Positions 23,570 through 34,885 of a DNA stretch of 64,000 bases are shown here, piece by piece (the stretch's first letter is position 1; each line of letters begins with the position of its first letter). The DNA lies in NCBI RefSeq assembly GCF_963662255.1, contig NC_085067.1, forward strand, positions 6,600,428 to 6,664,427, given 5' to 3'. Position numbers and translations under genes: made by a program. This DNA comes from Cinclus cinclus. Its lineage: Eukaryota; Chordata; Aves; Passeriformes; Cinclidae. The notes under the pieces are model-generated. The model was not told the DNA's origin. It saw only the letters and a list, made by a program, of their open reading frames with translations, and searched no databases.

Positions 23570-24220
23570 AATCAGGCAGACTGCTATTAGCAGCTGATTC
23601 ATTCTCTCTGCTTAATGCATATTTTTAGCAGGCTGTTATTGACTAGACAGGCATACAAGTCTGTCAATTAACGACGTTATAATAAACTAAATCTCTGCAC
23701 CAGTAGCCTTTGCAGGGTGAATTTAGAACTCCCCAACCCTGTGGCACATCACCTACAATACTAATAAAGGGTGAAGATTTTCCTGTAAGTCAAGTGGAGA
23801 TGCCATGTGCTGCGCTCAGGCACAACAGGCATTTCCACGAGGGGTTCTGAACAGCTTCGTGTGCAGTACACTGACAATTAAGGAGTCTTAGGTGGCCATG
23901 GATTTATTACAATGTGTTCATAAACCCTTGTCAAGGCACCATTTCAATACTATCATGGCCAGACATTCCAGTGATTGGTGCTTAGAGCCCCTCTTGCAAG
24001 CTGCAATATGATCAGGGAACACTGCTTAATTGTATTTCTTTTACAAAGTGATGAAATGTAAAGCTCTGCTCCCGGCTTGCTGGCTGGCACTGGAGTCTCA
24101 GCAAATATGTGATTCTCACACTGCAGCTGGACTCTAATGACATGAAAGGTGCTAATGCAATGCAACTGGAACCTTTAATTATCCTGATGACTAATAGGAA
24201 ATCTCTCAAAGGGTCCAAGA
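23570..24220. other. AT-rich stretch that could be a conserved non-coding element
   Basis: Contains several homeodomain-type TAAT/ATTA cores (AATTAACGACGTTATAATAA near 23668-23687, TAATTATCCTGATGACTAAT near 24176-24195) and POU-like TTAATGCATATTTTTAGCAG near 23612. No repeat or exon recognised. Conservation is a guess from composition; only an alignment can show it. Confidence 0.25.
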
Positions 24221-25254
24221 GAAAGGGCCTTATTCTTCACGGAGAGTTCTCTGAACTGTGCTTAGAAATGGGGACAGACAAATGGCAAACCTAAATAGAC
24301 CTGAGACCCAGAGCTGAGTGTCTGGGAGAAGGTTTCTCTTTCCTTTGGCAATTTGCTTGTCAGACATTGTAAGTAGAGAGAGAGAGAAAAAGACTGGACC
24401 ATTACTGAGTTACAAGAATTGGTACCTAAACTTGTTCCACATCCAGCAGGTAACTGGCTAAACCTGCCGATGAAACAAAAAGATCTGGATTGACTTTGAA
24501 TATGTTTGTGTTCAAGGAAGAGAAAGAGTGACAGACAGACAGCTGTCTCCCACTTGCTAATTGAGTGGTGACTGTCAGATCTTAATGTACCTTGGAGATC
24601 ATTTCTGTTTGATACAGACTTTCAGATCCTATTTCTTAAACTTCCTTTATCAAAAATCTTTTTATTGCTGAAGCATCCAGGCTGAAAACCATGCAGGCCA
24701 CATTGCCTGGATTTTATGGAGAAATGCACAATGTATGTAGGGTTGGCTAGTTTGTCACGTTACTCTGTGCTATTGCTGCCTGGTTTTCAGACTGATGCAG
24801 ATTCAGCCTTGTGCCACCATCAGCTACATCAATTTTTCTCCACTAATTATGTCAACCATGGATATAAAGGGAACCAGGGCTAATATGACTTATATGATAT
24901 TACCTGGCAGCTCAGAGGTCAGAGTAGTCTGCAGACATAAGAGGAAAACTGTGTCTGTGTCTTTATTCACCCTTTCTCTCAAGCCCTTGACAAAACTTGG
25001 CTGTGCTGGATAATACACATCAGTTACACGGATTTTAAGGACAGAATAAATTACTTTCCTGAAGAAATTAAAAAATCAATGCAATTATTCGAACCATGGA
25101 ATTTAATCCATGCTCCAGATATTAGGGAGCTGTTGAGTTGCTGAAGGAGCCATGGTGGTGCTGAGAGCATTGGGGGTCAAGGCAGAGAGACAGAAATGCA
25201 GATCAAGCCTTGCCTCTCACATTGTGTTCTTGTGGCATGGCACAATTGCACTAC

Positions 25255-25350
25255 AGCAGTGCAGTGTGTGTGTGTGAGTGTGCAAGGCAGTGTGTGAGTG
25301 TGCAAGGGTGTGCAAGGGTGTGTGTGAGCGTGCAGCTGTGTGCACATTCC
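25255..25350. repeat. TG-rich degenerate minisatellite
   Basis: Units of the type TGTGTGAGTGTGCAAGG recur about four times with variation, flanked by plain TG runs. The minus-strand 201-codon open frame that includes it translates to His/Thr/Cys repeats at that point and is not credible as a protein. Confidence 0.9.
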
Positions 25351-28300
25351 TGTCTGTGTAGGGACTACTTCACTACCAGGTTCACAGCTGTGCCATGAAA
25401 GGCATGGCCTTGGATTTCTCAGGTGAAAATGCTGCTGCACTCCCTTAAACTTAACCAAACCAAAAGAAAAGATTCTCTCGTGTGCATTCAAAATCAATTT
25501 TTGCCAACCAGTTCTAGTCGTGAGCCCCCCAAAATGCAGAAGGAGCTCTATCAGAGACTTTGAAGCCTGTAAATGTATTGTTGCTGCCACCATGCAAGCC
25601 CAGACAGTCCTAAGTCTGTTACTTCTCTCTGTTCCTGCTCTTCTGGTTAAATGCACCTGGGAATAAGTAATTGTTAATATCATAAAAAATTCATCATAAA
25701 CAAATTGGATGGGCAAGCCAGCTGAGCAAATGCTGGGGAAATGAGTTAAAAAACCCTGGGATTGGTATAATTGGTTGTGCACTTCTTGGGATCAGGATGA
25801 AAGCTGTGTATTTTATATGAAAGTAGAAGAGGGGACAGGCACTGCATATACCTGGAGAGAGAGAAAGCATTCCATGTGTAACTGTGGCTTGGCAAAAGCA
25901 TGGGCACTGTTGTTAGAAACACACAGAACAGATCGCTGTCAGAGCAGAGGAGTGATGTGATAAGAAATTTAAAGGCCAATTTTAAATCTCTCCCAGCAAT
26001 CTCTGATTTACATCAGTGCAAACAAGGGCAGAGACATGGCCTAAGTCAGAGCTGTAGGCATTGTTCAAATGTCTCGGTTGTTTTGTTTTTGTTTTGTTTC
26101 CTATATAGATAAAAGATAAAGAAAGCATATATTCTTTGTTAAATAATGCTCAGTGCTAAGGGACTTTCCAGGTCCTAAAGCTGAGGTGGAATGAGTTTGC
26201 TTACATGTGGGATTGCAGCTGATCCAAGAGCACAGAAAATAAACAGTGCATGTTCCTCCATCCCTTGAACCCTGTGAGCTACTTTTGTGGTTATCATTCC
26301 CTTTGCTGTTGCCTTATCTCTTGTCATGTTTACAGGATTCACCTCGTCTGCTGCCCAGAGCCTCCTGCCAATCACAGAGGGAGAGAGAGGTTGGTTAAGT
26401 GCAGCCCTTGGAGTGGCAGGCTGCACTTTGACTGCACCAAACACCGCAGTGAGGGGACAACAAATGGAAATGTCAGTGGCACTGTGCAGAGCTGGGAATT
26501 AAAGAGTCCTGTTGTAACGGTGTGCTAAGCAGGGAGACCATTAAGCAGAGGGAGTGTGTGCATGGGAGACCCACTGAGGTGTCTGATACTCCATGTTGCT
26601 GTGGGTTTCCGGGCAGACTCAACTGCAGCATGATTAGATTTAGACCATTTCTTCTTTGTCGTTCCATTAGCAAACAATAAAGCATGATGAATGTGGATGA
26701 GAAAAACTAGATCTGGGCTCTAAGGCACCCAATCATCTCTGCAAACCTCGACCCTTCCAGGGCAGGTAGGACTTCAACCACTGCCTTGCTTTTTCTTTTA
26801 TTTCCTGACTGGGTCAGAGATAGGTGTTATTATGGATGTCCTGTATTTGCACCATGGTGGAGTTCCCCACTGGTGGCAGCCAGTTCCCCCAGACTGTTGG
26901 CCAATCTCTGTTACCATTCTGTCACTCCTGTCATGGTCCCAAATGGATAACGCACATAGCAAGCTGTAAACACATTTCTTAGCAATTAAGTGTCCTGGCT
27001 AGAAAACAACCCAATGGCAATATTACATAAATTTAAGTTGCCCAGGAGGTAATCCCATTTTCTTATTTGGCTGCCTGTCATTTTATAATTGAATGTCAAG
27101 AAGTTCTTGTCATTGCTGCATGTTACGTTTGTGTAATGATGAAGCGGCCGCCAAATGGCTGCAAGTCAAGAAGCACATTGAGCCTAATCCTAGGAACTAC
27201 AGCACCAGTCAATCCCAGCAGTGTTTGGTAACCCTAAAATAACTCTGAGAAGTTAAAAGTGAGAAATGTCTGCTAAGATAGAAGTATGTTCTATGTTGTA
27301 AACAAAAGTGAAAAAATGCAGCGTGCAAATGTTTGCCTGCAGATCTCTGGGTGCTGCAGGGTGTCCTTCACTTTGTGTTTCTAACAAAGAACATTCTCCA
27401 ACCACTGAACCCCTCTCCACTCCGAACCACTGCAGCACTGCTCTTGTACACCATGGCATTTGTATTTCTTTTTGGATTGTAATCTCTTCTGTTGTTTTCT
27501 TAAACACCTAGCTATTGACACAAGTAATTTAGCTGCAGACCTCCCCTTTCCTGGGAAAAAAGTCCTTCAAAGGCTGCTTAAGTGCTTAAAACCTCATGCC
27601 TTAAACCACGGCCTCAATACTCCCCCAAGGTTGCAAAAACCAGAGAAAAATAACCCAGACCCCTTTAATTTAAATTGGAAGTTACAGTTTTTCCTCAGTC
27701 TCATGATTTTCAGTGAGCTTGACTCATTTAGAATGCTTCAGCTTTGCAGTACTACATGATGTAGACACAGCCTCTGCAAGATGGGTCCAAACAAACCTGA
27801 AAGATCATTTATTAGTTCTCCCTTCCATTGCCCTCCCTTTTGTTGGGTGCATTTAATTAATTATTTTTACATGGTCTTTCTGCCTGTAATATGTTTTTTT
27901 TTTTTTTAGAAATACTTGTGGATTTAGTGCACCAATAAAATATTATTCTATTTTAAAACTGAAAGATGAAAACCAGCATAATGAACTTGCCACTTCCTTA
28001 AAGTTCTGGTTACTTGGGTGTGATCTGATGGTACAGAATGATTCATGGGATAAAATTATAGACTTATGCAGGTGTGTACAAGAGCCTGGGTGGGGTGTAG
28101 TCAAACAGGGAATTTTATATGTCAATAAACATGGGCATGTGGTAAAAAGAAACTATACTGTCTTCAAAAAACCCTTATTTTATTTTATTTTTATTTGATA
28201 AGGACAAATTGAATGACCAGAATGGTCAAATATAGACATTGCTTTCCTCTTCTTCTAGCAGAGTTCAACAGAGATAGCGCTGTGTACCTTTGAGCAGGTG

Positions 28301-30679
28301 GAACCTGGGTCTGATTCTTAGCAAACGTGCAGCTCCTGCCTAAATTCTCATTCCTGAAGTCTGGCTTTATTGGCATTGGACAAAATGGAAGAACCTAAGA
28401 TGAGGTAAACCTTCATGTGAAGAGAGTATTTCTGGGGCTTTCTCCTTGTACCACCATTGCCACAGTGAGTGTCAGTCTTGTTTTGGGAGCCCCATCTTGT
28501 CTGGCTGCTTGTCCAAGAGAAAAAGCTCTGTCCCTGCAAGCAGGGAGCTGCAATCTCACACCTGATCAGTGCCAGATACAGTGAAGGTCAGAAGGCCAAA
28601 GGTTGAGAAATCTGGCCTGCAAAGCAAATAGAAATGTTTCTGTTTGCAGACAGAAATGCTGACTGTACACAGAGCCACAGGAACTTCCAAACCACAAGAA
28701 CTGCCTCTCACTACTTCCCTCTTCATCTTCTTTTCCTCCACCACCAACCTTTTCTCTTTCTCGCTGCTGTTGGCCTGAAATTCTTGCCTGAAGCCCCTGC
28801 TGTCTGAGACAGCCTACACACGTCTGCCTGAACTCCTCTGCTGCTTTCAGACCTCGTTAGAAGAAAGATTTTGGAAAAAAAGGAGACACGAACTTGGAAG
28901 ATGGTATAAAGTTATACAGCTCTGCTGAAATCAGGGGAGTTAGGCAAATAAGAATTTTTCAAATGTCAGGGACAAATGTTTTACTTTTCTTTCTTCATGC
29001 AGTTTCTCTCTCCCTCTGTGGTTTGTTATCATTCAGCTCTACAAAGCTTTGTTTAACTCTAGGAAAGGCCATAGGAGTTGGAATTAGATCCAATTTTGTT
29101 TGTACAGGAGTGTGTGGCTAAGGCTGGGCCTTTGAAAAGGGTGCATTATACACTCTGGAGGTTTTGGGAGATCATTGTAACTATTGCTTGAGGGTCGGAC
29201 AGCAGCAGACTCATTCTTCTCTTGTAACATCTTCCTACACAGACAAGTCCTCAAGAGTAAAGGACACCATAGGAGTCTTTCCTGAGGAAGGATATCTGTC
29301 ACCTGTGCTAAAAGAACTCTAGGAGAGGTGTGTTTTATGGGATGCACGGAGCTCTGGCCCACAGATAGTTCTTGTGCATTAACCATTGTCCCCCTATACC
29401 CCAACACTCTCACGACTAGATCATACTAGAGCTGTATGTTGGGCTTTGGCAGTTCATGGGCTCCTCAGCAAGGAGATGACAGAAAATTACTCTACTTTGT
29501 ACCAGCCAGGTGCAGTTTTTGGGCTCTTGACAAAGTTGGGCTGGGTGGAGGAGGATGTTCATCTACAACAACAGGTCAGCATTTCCTGATAGCTGGACTC
29601 CTTCTGCCAAGAAGAGAGGATGTGCTGAAGGATACAAGTTTTAGAAGTACAAATCTCTTCACAGTCACTGCTACCAGTCCAGCATAAATCCAGTCTATTC
29701 ACGTGAGCATAAAGCCCACCCCAGACTGTCCAGAAAATAAAATCAGAATGCAGTACTTTGCGTAAATAGCTAGCAATTCCTGAGGAAATGGGTCCCAGAT
29801 TTCCCTATGAATTGGGGCCTTAAGTTCCAACATAGAGAGCTATTCATGGAGGAAACTCTAATTGAGTCAGGTTGTGCTTTTCCCACAAATTGTTTGCCCT
29901 CTGTCTGGGTCTTTACTGGATTCCTGAAGGGACCTGTGTTGCGCCCATATGCTGTGGGGGGTAGGCAGATTTAGGTGAGCCCTCTTTGCCAGCAGAAGTC
30001 CAATTCTAAGGGTAGGAAACATGTCTGTGGTCCATAAGAGAGAAAGATCATATGGTCACCATCTGGGGCTCAGGGATGGCACCCTGCACTGAAATAGCAG
30101 TTGTTGTGCCTTTCTGTGTTTCCACAACAGCAACCAAATTGGTGACATTGGAGAAAATTAATGCCACCTGTCCACTAATTTCCTGATTATTTGCTATATA
30201 TGCTCCAGTGTTTTTAAAAAGAGAGACTGCAACATAATGGATCTGGAGTCTCATCTCTGACAGGTTTGTGTTGAAGTGAGTGGAGTTATCCTGGTGTAAT
30301 CTGAGTTAAAAGGAAGAAACAGGCCCTGTACTCTATGTTGAAATTCTCTCATGAAACGTTTCCCAGAAATATCAAAGAATATTAAAGTTCTTTGGGAGCA
30401 GAGACTCTCTCATACTGTGTGTGAACAGTGGCCAACACAATGGGGCTTGCTTTTGGCAGAGACCTCTAGGAGCTGCAGCAGTGCATGTAGTAACACCTAA
30501 CTACACCTCCAAGACATGGTGCAGGGAAGTACATCGTGTTAACTCAGTTGAGTGCCTGCCTAACCTGTGATTTAGAGTGGCCCCTCCCTCAGCATTCAAA
30601 GGAGGAAATGAAATCTTCCCCGGGGAAGAAGGATTCCAGCCTTTCAGGGTCTGTGTGTATCGGCCACAGGGGAGGAGCA
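25351..30679. other. Unique non-coding sequence
   Basis: No gene recognised. Includes a poly(T) run of 14 at 27894-27907 and a stretch at 26990-27180 with an isolated GCGGCCGC at 27144-27151 in AT-rich surroundings. Open frames are under 120 codons. Confidence 0.5.
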
Positions 30680-30875
30680 GGAATGAGGACGCTTGGGTTC
30701 AGTTCCCCAGTTTGGCTACCTGGCCTTTGGCAAATCACTTAATTACTCTGGTTTACAATTGCCCAATTGTCATAATAATTCTTTTCTTTCCCATAGCAGG
30801 GCGGGGATGGACAGAAGGAAAGCAAATTCTTCCTAGATTTATGGTTACAGAGTACTTTAAAGTGCTCTGGAGAAA
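30680..30875 (+). repeat. MIR-type SINE remnant
   Basis: GGGTTCAGTTCCCCAGTTTG, CTGGCCTTTGGCAAATCACT and TAATTACTCTGG follow the MIR order, and GTACTTTAAAGTGCTCTGGA near 30851-30870 resembles its 3' part. The middle is badly decayed. Confidence 0.6.
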
Positions 30876-31254
30876 GGGCAAAGGGACAGGAATACACCAC
30901 ATCCATCTCTGCTAGCTAGTCCCTAAAAGCATTTACTTACAGGGCAGGCTTGCTCACTGCCTTCAGTGGTAACTCTGTAAGGACACAGTTGTTTAAGGTA
31001 ACCTTTTCCAAAGAATCCCAATGAGTATCCCAAATCCCTTTGAAAGTGAAGGAATCTCAGAGTTTACATTGCAGAAATATACCTGCGCCCACACGGCATT
31101 TGAAAACATCTTCATCAATTTTTTTCTCATGTGAAGAGTGTGAAATTATAGGGCCATCAATTGACGCAAGGAATTTAACACTCATAATAGTAAAAGCTAG
31201 AAAATTAACATCCCATAACTAACATGTCACTGAGCAGAAAAGGTTTCTCTTTAT

Positions 31255-31390
31255 TGTAAAGATCATATCAAAACCCTCCGCAGACTTGCCTGATTCACTA
31301 GCCATGAAATCTTGGGCTCATCCTTTGATCTTTCTTCAGATACTACTTCATGTAAGAATAAGGCAGACTCCCTTGGCATGCCTCCAGCAG
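31255..31390 (+). repeat. Possible MIR-type SINE remnant
   Basis: ATGAAATCTTGGGCTCATCC followed by TTCAGATACTACTTCATGTA and AGAATAAGGCAGAC roughly fits the MIR core. The match is weak. Confidence 0.4.
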
Positions 31391-33319
31391 GGAGAGACTA
31401 AGGGAATTTCAGTGCTTCTCTGGGCTAATTAGCCACTTGCAGGACCCCAGAGAAGTGTAATCCACAGTTTCCCTTCACTACATCCATTCCTCTAAAAGCT
31501 GGGATCTTGGGCTTTACTTCAGCGCTGTGAATTGTGAGGCTGACAGAGATTTCTAATTCCAAATTACAATAAAGTTCTAGCAAGGCCCAGTTCTCATGGA
31601 AGAGCCTTTGTGTGGAGATAGGTGAACAGTGTCTAAGGAGGTTTGTAGATACTTAAAGTACTGGATGCCATGGAGGTATTAACATCTTTCTTCTCTTAAT
31701 TTGCTCCATGGGCTGCACGTGGTTGTCTCAGGAATGGAAAGGGGAAAAGCAGAGAAACTGTCTGTGGCAAAAGGTGCATTCCATACCCTGAACTTCCACA
31801 ACACAATTTTTTTTCCTGCATGCTTCTAAATTATTTTGCTTTCTTGCTGTATATCTAACTCCCAAGAAAGATCTTGCTGAGTCAGCCTGAACCCTTTTCT
31901 GTTGAGTCATCTCCTTCAGCTTCCAAATTAAAAGGCCAATAATTGCCCGTATATGAAGATTTAGACAATTGCTGCCTTTTAACCTCAGCATGAGCTATAT
32001 GTGAATTTCCTGCTGTTCTGCGTGAAAAGCCTAATTTAGGAGAGATTGTAGTTAGAGACCAAACAATTGGACGAGCTGTTCTTCCTTCCACACATAGAGC
32101 CAGGGCTCCAGACATCCAGGTCCCCCAGCACAAGATAAACCCTGCTGGAATGCTGCATTCCACACCGAAGACTTCTCAAGAAAGCTAGGATCTGATGCCA
32201 GATCCCAGCTGCAGTTAGGTGCAGGAATGTATCTAACATCAGGCAAAGGACAACGTGGCCCTTTTTTGGTGTGAGCTCTTTGCATCTCACATCTTCCATC
32301 CAATGTGTGCTGATCCCCTCTGCCTTTCTGAGCCTCAAATACCAGAGCTGCCCTAGAGCTTTGCTCAGCCCTACACACATCTGTCCTCAGGAGCAGCACC
32401 TGCCTCCTCTGGCTGTCCTGCTGGGTAATCTGACTGCTTCTCCTTCCCAGGTCTCTGCCTTTCCTTCCCGTGCCCTCAAGCCCTTTGCTGTGATCACTTC
32501 CTCCTGCTAAAGCCTGATTCCCCTTGCTTCTACTCTTGTAAGCCAAGATTTATTGTTCTCAAGGGACACTGATGCAGAACAAGAACCTCCTGCTATAACC
32601 CAATGCTGCCATCTCCAATGTGAAGTGGAAGGAAGGACACGTTTAAAACACGGAACAAAGAAGAGTTCCAGTTTGAGTTTGTACCTTATTTCTCTCTGCC
32701 TGTGCTCCCTGATCAAATCAACACATGTGGCATTTCTCTTCCTGTCCTTGGTGCTGTGCAGACAAGGGAGGCAGGGTAGTGTATTAGGGTCATGTCAGGA
32801 TGCAGCAGGCACTGTCTCCTCCCAGAGACACAGGGAGCTGACAGGGATAACATGGCTGCAAGGTCAGGGTCCTCACCAGCCAGGGCCCACCCCACAGCCC
32901 TCAAGGGAGGCAGGCAGAGCTGGCCTGGGAGTGGCAGCCAACTTCAACCTGGAGTCCCGAGCATGAGATAATTTTGTGGTGATGAGGGAGGTCTGACCTC
33001 AAGCCAGGAAGTGAATCCACAGGTCAGAATCAGGCCTAGTAAGGCTAATAATGGTCATACACAGCCCAGTTAGCTCCAGGTCCACAGTGATGAGCTCAGC
33101 CTGAAGTCAAGCTGGGAAATCAGTGAGTCAAGATCAACAAGGTCCCTGGACAGGCACAGGCACCTCTGTGTGTGAGCTGAGGACAAGCACACAGCTTTGC
33201 TCATTTGGTGACTAAAGACCCAGGGCTGAGCTTCAGTGAGACTCCTGACCATGGGCAGAGGGTGGAGGCTGCAGGTCAGACTGATTAGGGCCATTAAAAC
33301 TTATTAGTGCTCTCAGATC
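31391..33319. other. Unique non-coding sequence
   Basis: A 164-codon minus-strand frame (32052-32546) has no domain I know. GC is higher around 32270-32960, without a CpG island. Confidence 0.45.
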
Positions 33320-33445
33320 CCTTATAGACAGGTATTATTTCTGGCTCTGCCGCTGACTTCCAGGTGATCTTGAACAAATCCCTTCCCCCGTGCTTACCTT
33401 CTTACCTGAGTTTAAGCTGGAAGGATGTCCAGGACTGTCTTCTCC
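33320..33445 (+). repeat. MIR-type SINE remnant
   Basis: CTGGCTCTGCCGCTGACTTC, CAGGTGATCTTGAACAAATC and CCTTCCCCCGTGCTTACC match the MIR head-to-core order; the 3' half is lost. Confidence 0.65.
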
Positions 33446-34794
33446 AAAGCTTCAAATTAGTAAATAAGATCAGTGAATGCCACATTATTTTTCAGTATAC
33501 TTGTAATTGCAAGTTGTGCACCTATTAGCAGCATGGGAGCCACAGTAGCTGTACCACACAAGAATCTTTTATTGTTCACATGAGTAGCTTCTCATATTTT
33601 CCTCTAACAAGCTTCTGAGTATTTCCGGCAGAATTCCTGTGAGATTAAACATCATATAAAATGTATTTGTCTCACGCAAGATATGACTTGCTTTTGAACC
33701 ATCAGCAATCATCCCAGCAATTGCTAGGATACAACTGCATTTTTTTATTGTTATTGCTATTTTTCCGTTTTCTGTCCTGGATCTTGTAAGCCACCAGTCC
33801 TATCACTAATTATGCTAACAAGGTCCTGAGGTTGATTTAGAGGCTCTGTTATAATGCCAGCCTCTCAGTTTACATCTCAAGTATCGGCATGTTTATTGTA
33901 GATGTCTGTTAAGAGAAGCTACTTTTTCCATGCTTGTATGAGGAGTGAGAGCAGGAGCCAGAGTTGGAGGGGAGTAGTGCAAAATGACACACAGATATGA
34001 GAAAAAGCAAATATCTGCTGTATCTGCATCCTTCTGGCAAAAGGACTGACATGACCACAGCACACAGAGGTTTGTCTGGAGCTTCTTACGGACACCTAAT
34101 GTTCAATTTCGTACAGTCTTCCCCCAAATACAGACCAAACAGGCTCCTGAAAGCAGAGTTCACTCCTGAGGGCTGGCCCCCTGTTTGGTGTGTTGATAAC
34201 TTCTCAGGGCTGATGTGTGGATTAGTCACCCTTGCTGGTTCATTGCTGATCTGAACGACAGAGGTTAAATAATTGCAAAAGCAGGGCTGATGTCATCATG
34301 GCGCCTGACTGGAGCTGCAACTTGGAGCTGCTGAGAGAGATGGATTTGCTTTGCTTTTGCTCAGGAAAGGGGTCACACCGGGCAGGGGTTTCACCCTTCC
34401 TCAGCCCTACAGTCCAGTGCTCAGTGTTTGTGTGCCTGAGTCACTCCCACCCTCCCCAGCCGCTCACCAACAGCACTGTGAGCCTCTGAGCTGGACACAG
34501 CAGCTTCCCTCTGCAGTCCTCCCTGATTTTCCCTATTCCTCCCATCTACAGGGATCCTGGGGACTTCTGAAAATCAGATGCAGGAATAAGGCCCTCCTGG
34601 GTGCACTGTACCAGGTGCGCTGGCCCCAGCACACAAGTCAGGACCTGTTTTGTTGTGTGTACATGGAGAGTTTGCTTGTACAGACGTGTTCTACTGACCA
34701 TGTCGTGTGTGTATCACAGATAAGCTGGGCATGTATCGTGTTACCTTGTGAATGTAGTTGGGCCTTTTTTACTTACTGTTTAACACTGAGAATA

Positions 34795-34885
34795 TGCCTT
34801 GGCTCTGTACGAGACACAAAAAAACTAAAGACAGAGCCAGCCCTAAAGAGTTTGTACTCTAAATGTCAGACAGAGAAAAGACAGG
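34795..34885. repeat. Possible ancient dispersed repeat
   Basis: AGCCAGCCCTAAAGAGTTTG and TACTCTAAATGTCAGACAGA resemble an old amniote repeat motif reading like CCCTGCCCCAAAGAGCTTAC then AATCTAAATAGACAAGACAG. I cannot name the family with certainty. Confidence 0.35.

Noticed and set aside
25177..25782. 201-codon minus-strand open frame, the longest in the window
   Set aside because: About a quarter is a His/Thr/Cys translation of the TG minisatellite, there are no splice sites of note, and no known family fits.
32052..32546. 164-codon minus-strand frame
   Set aside because: No recognisable domain or splice context. Left as unexplained sequence.
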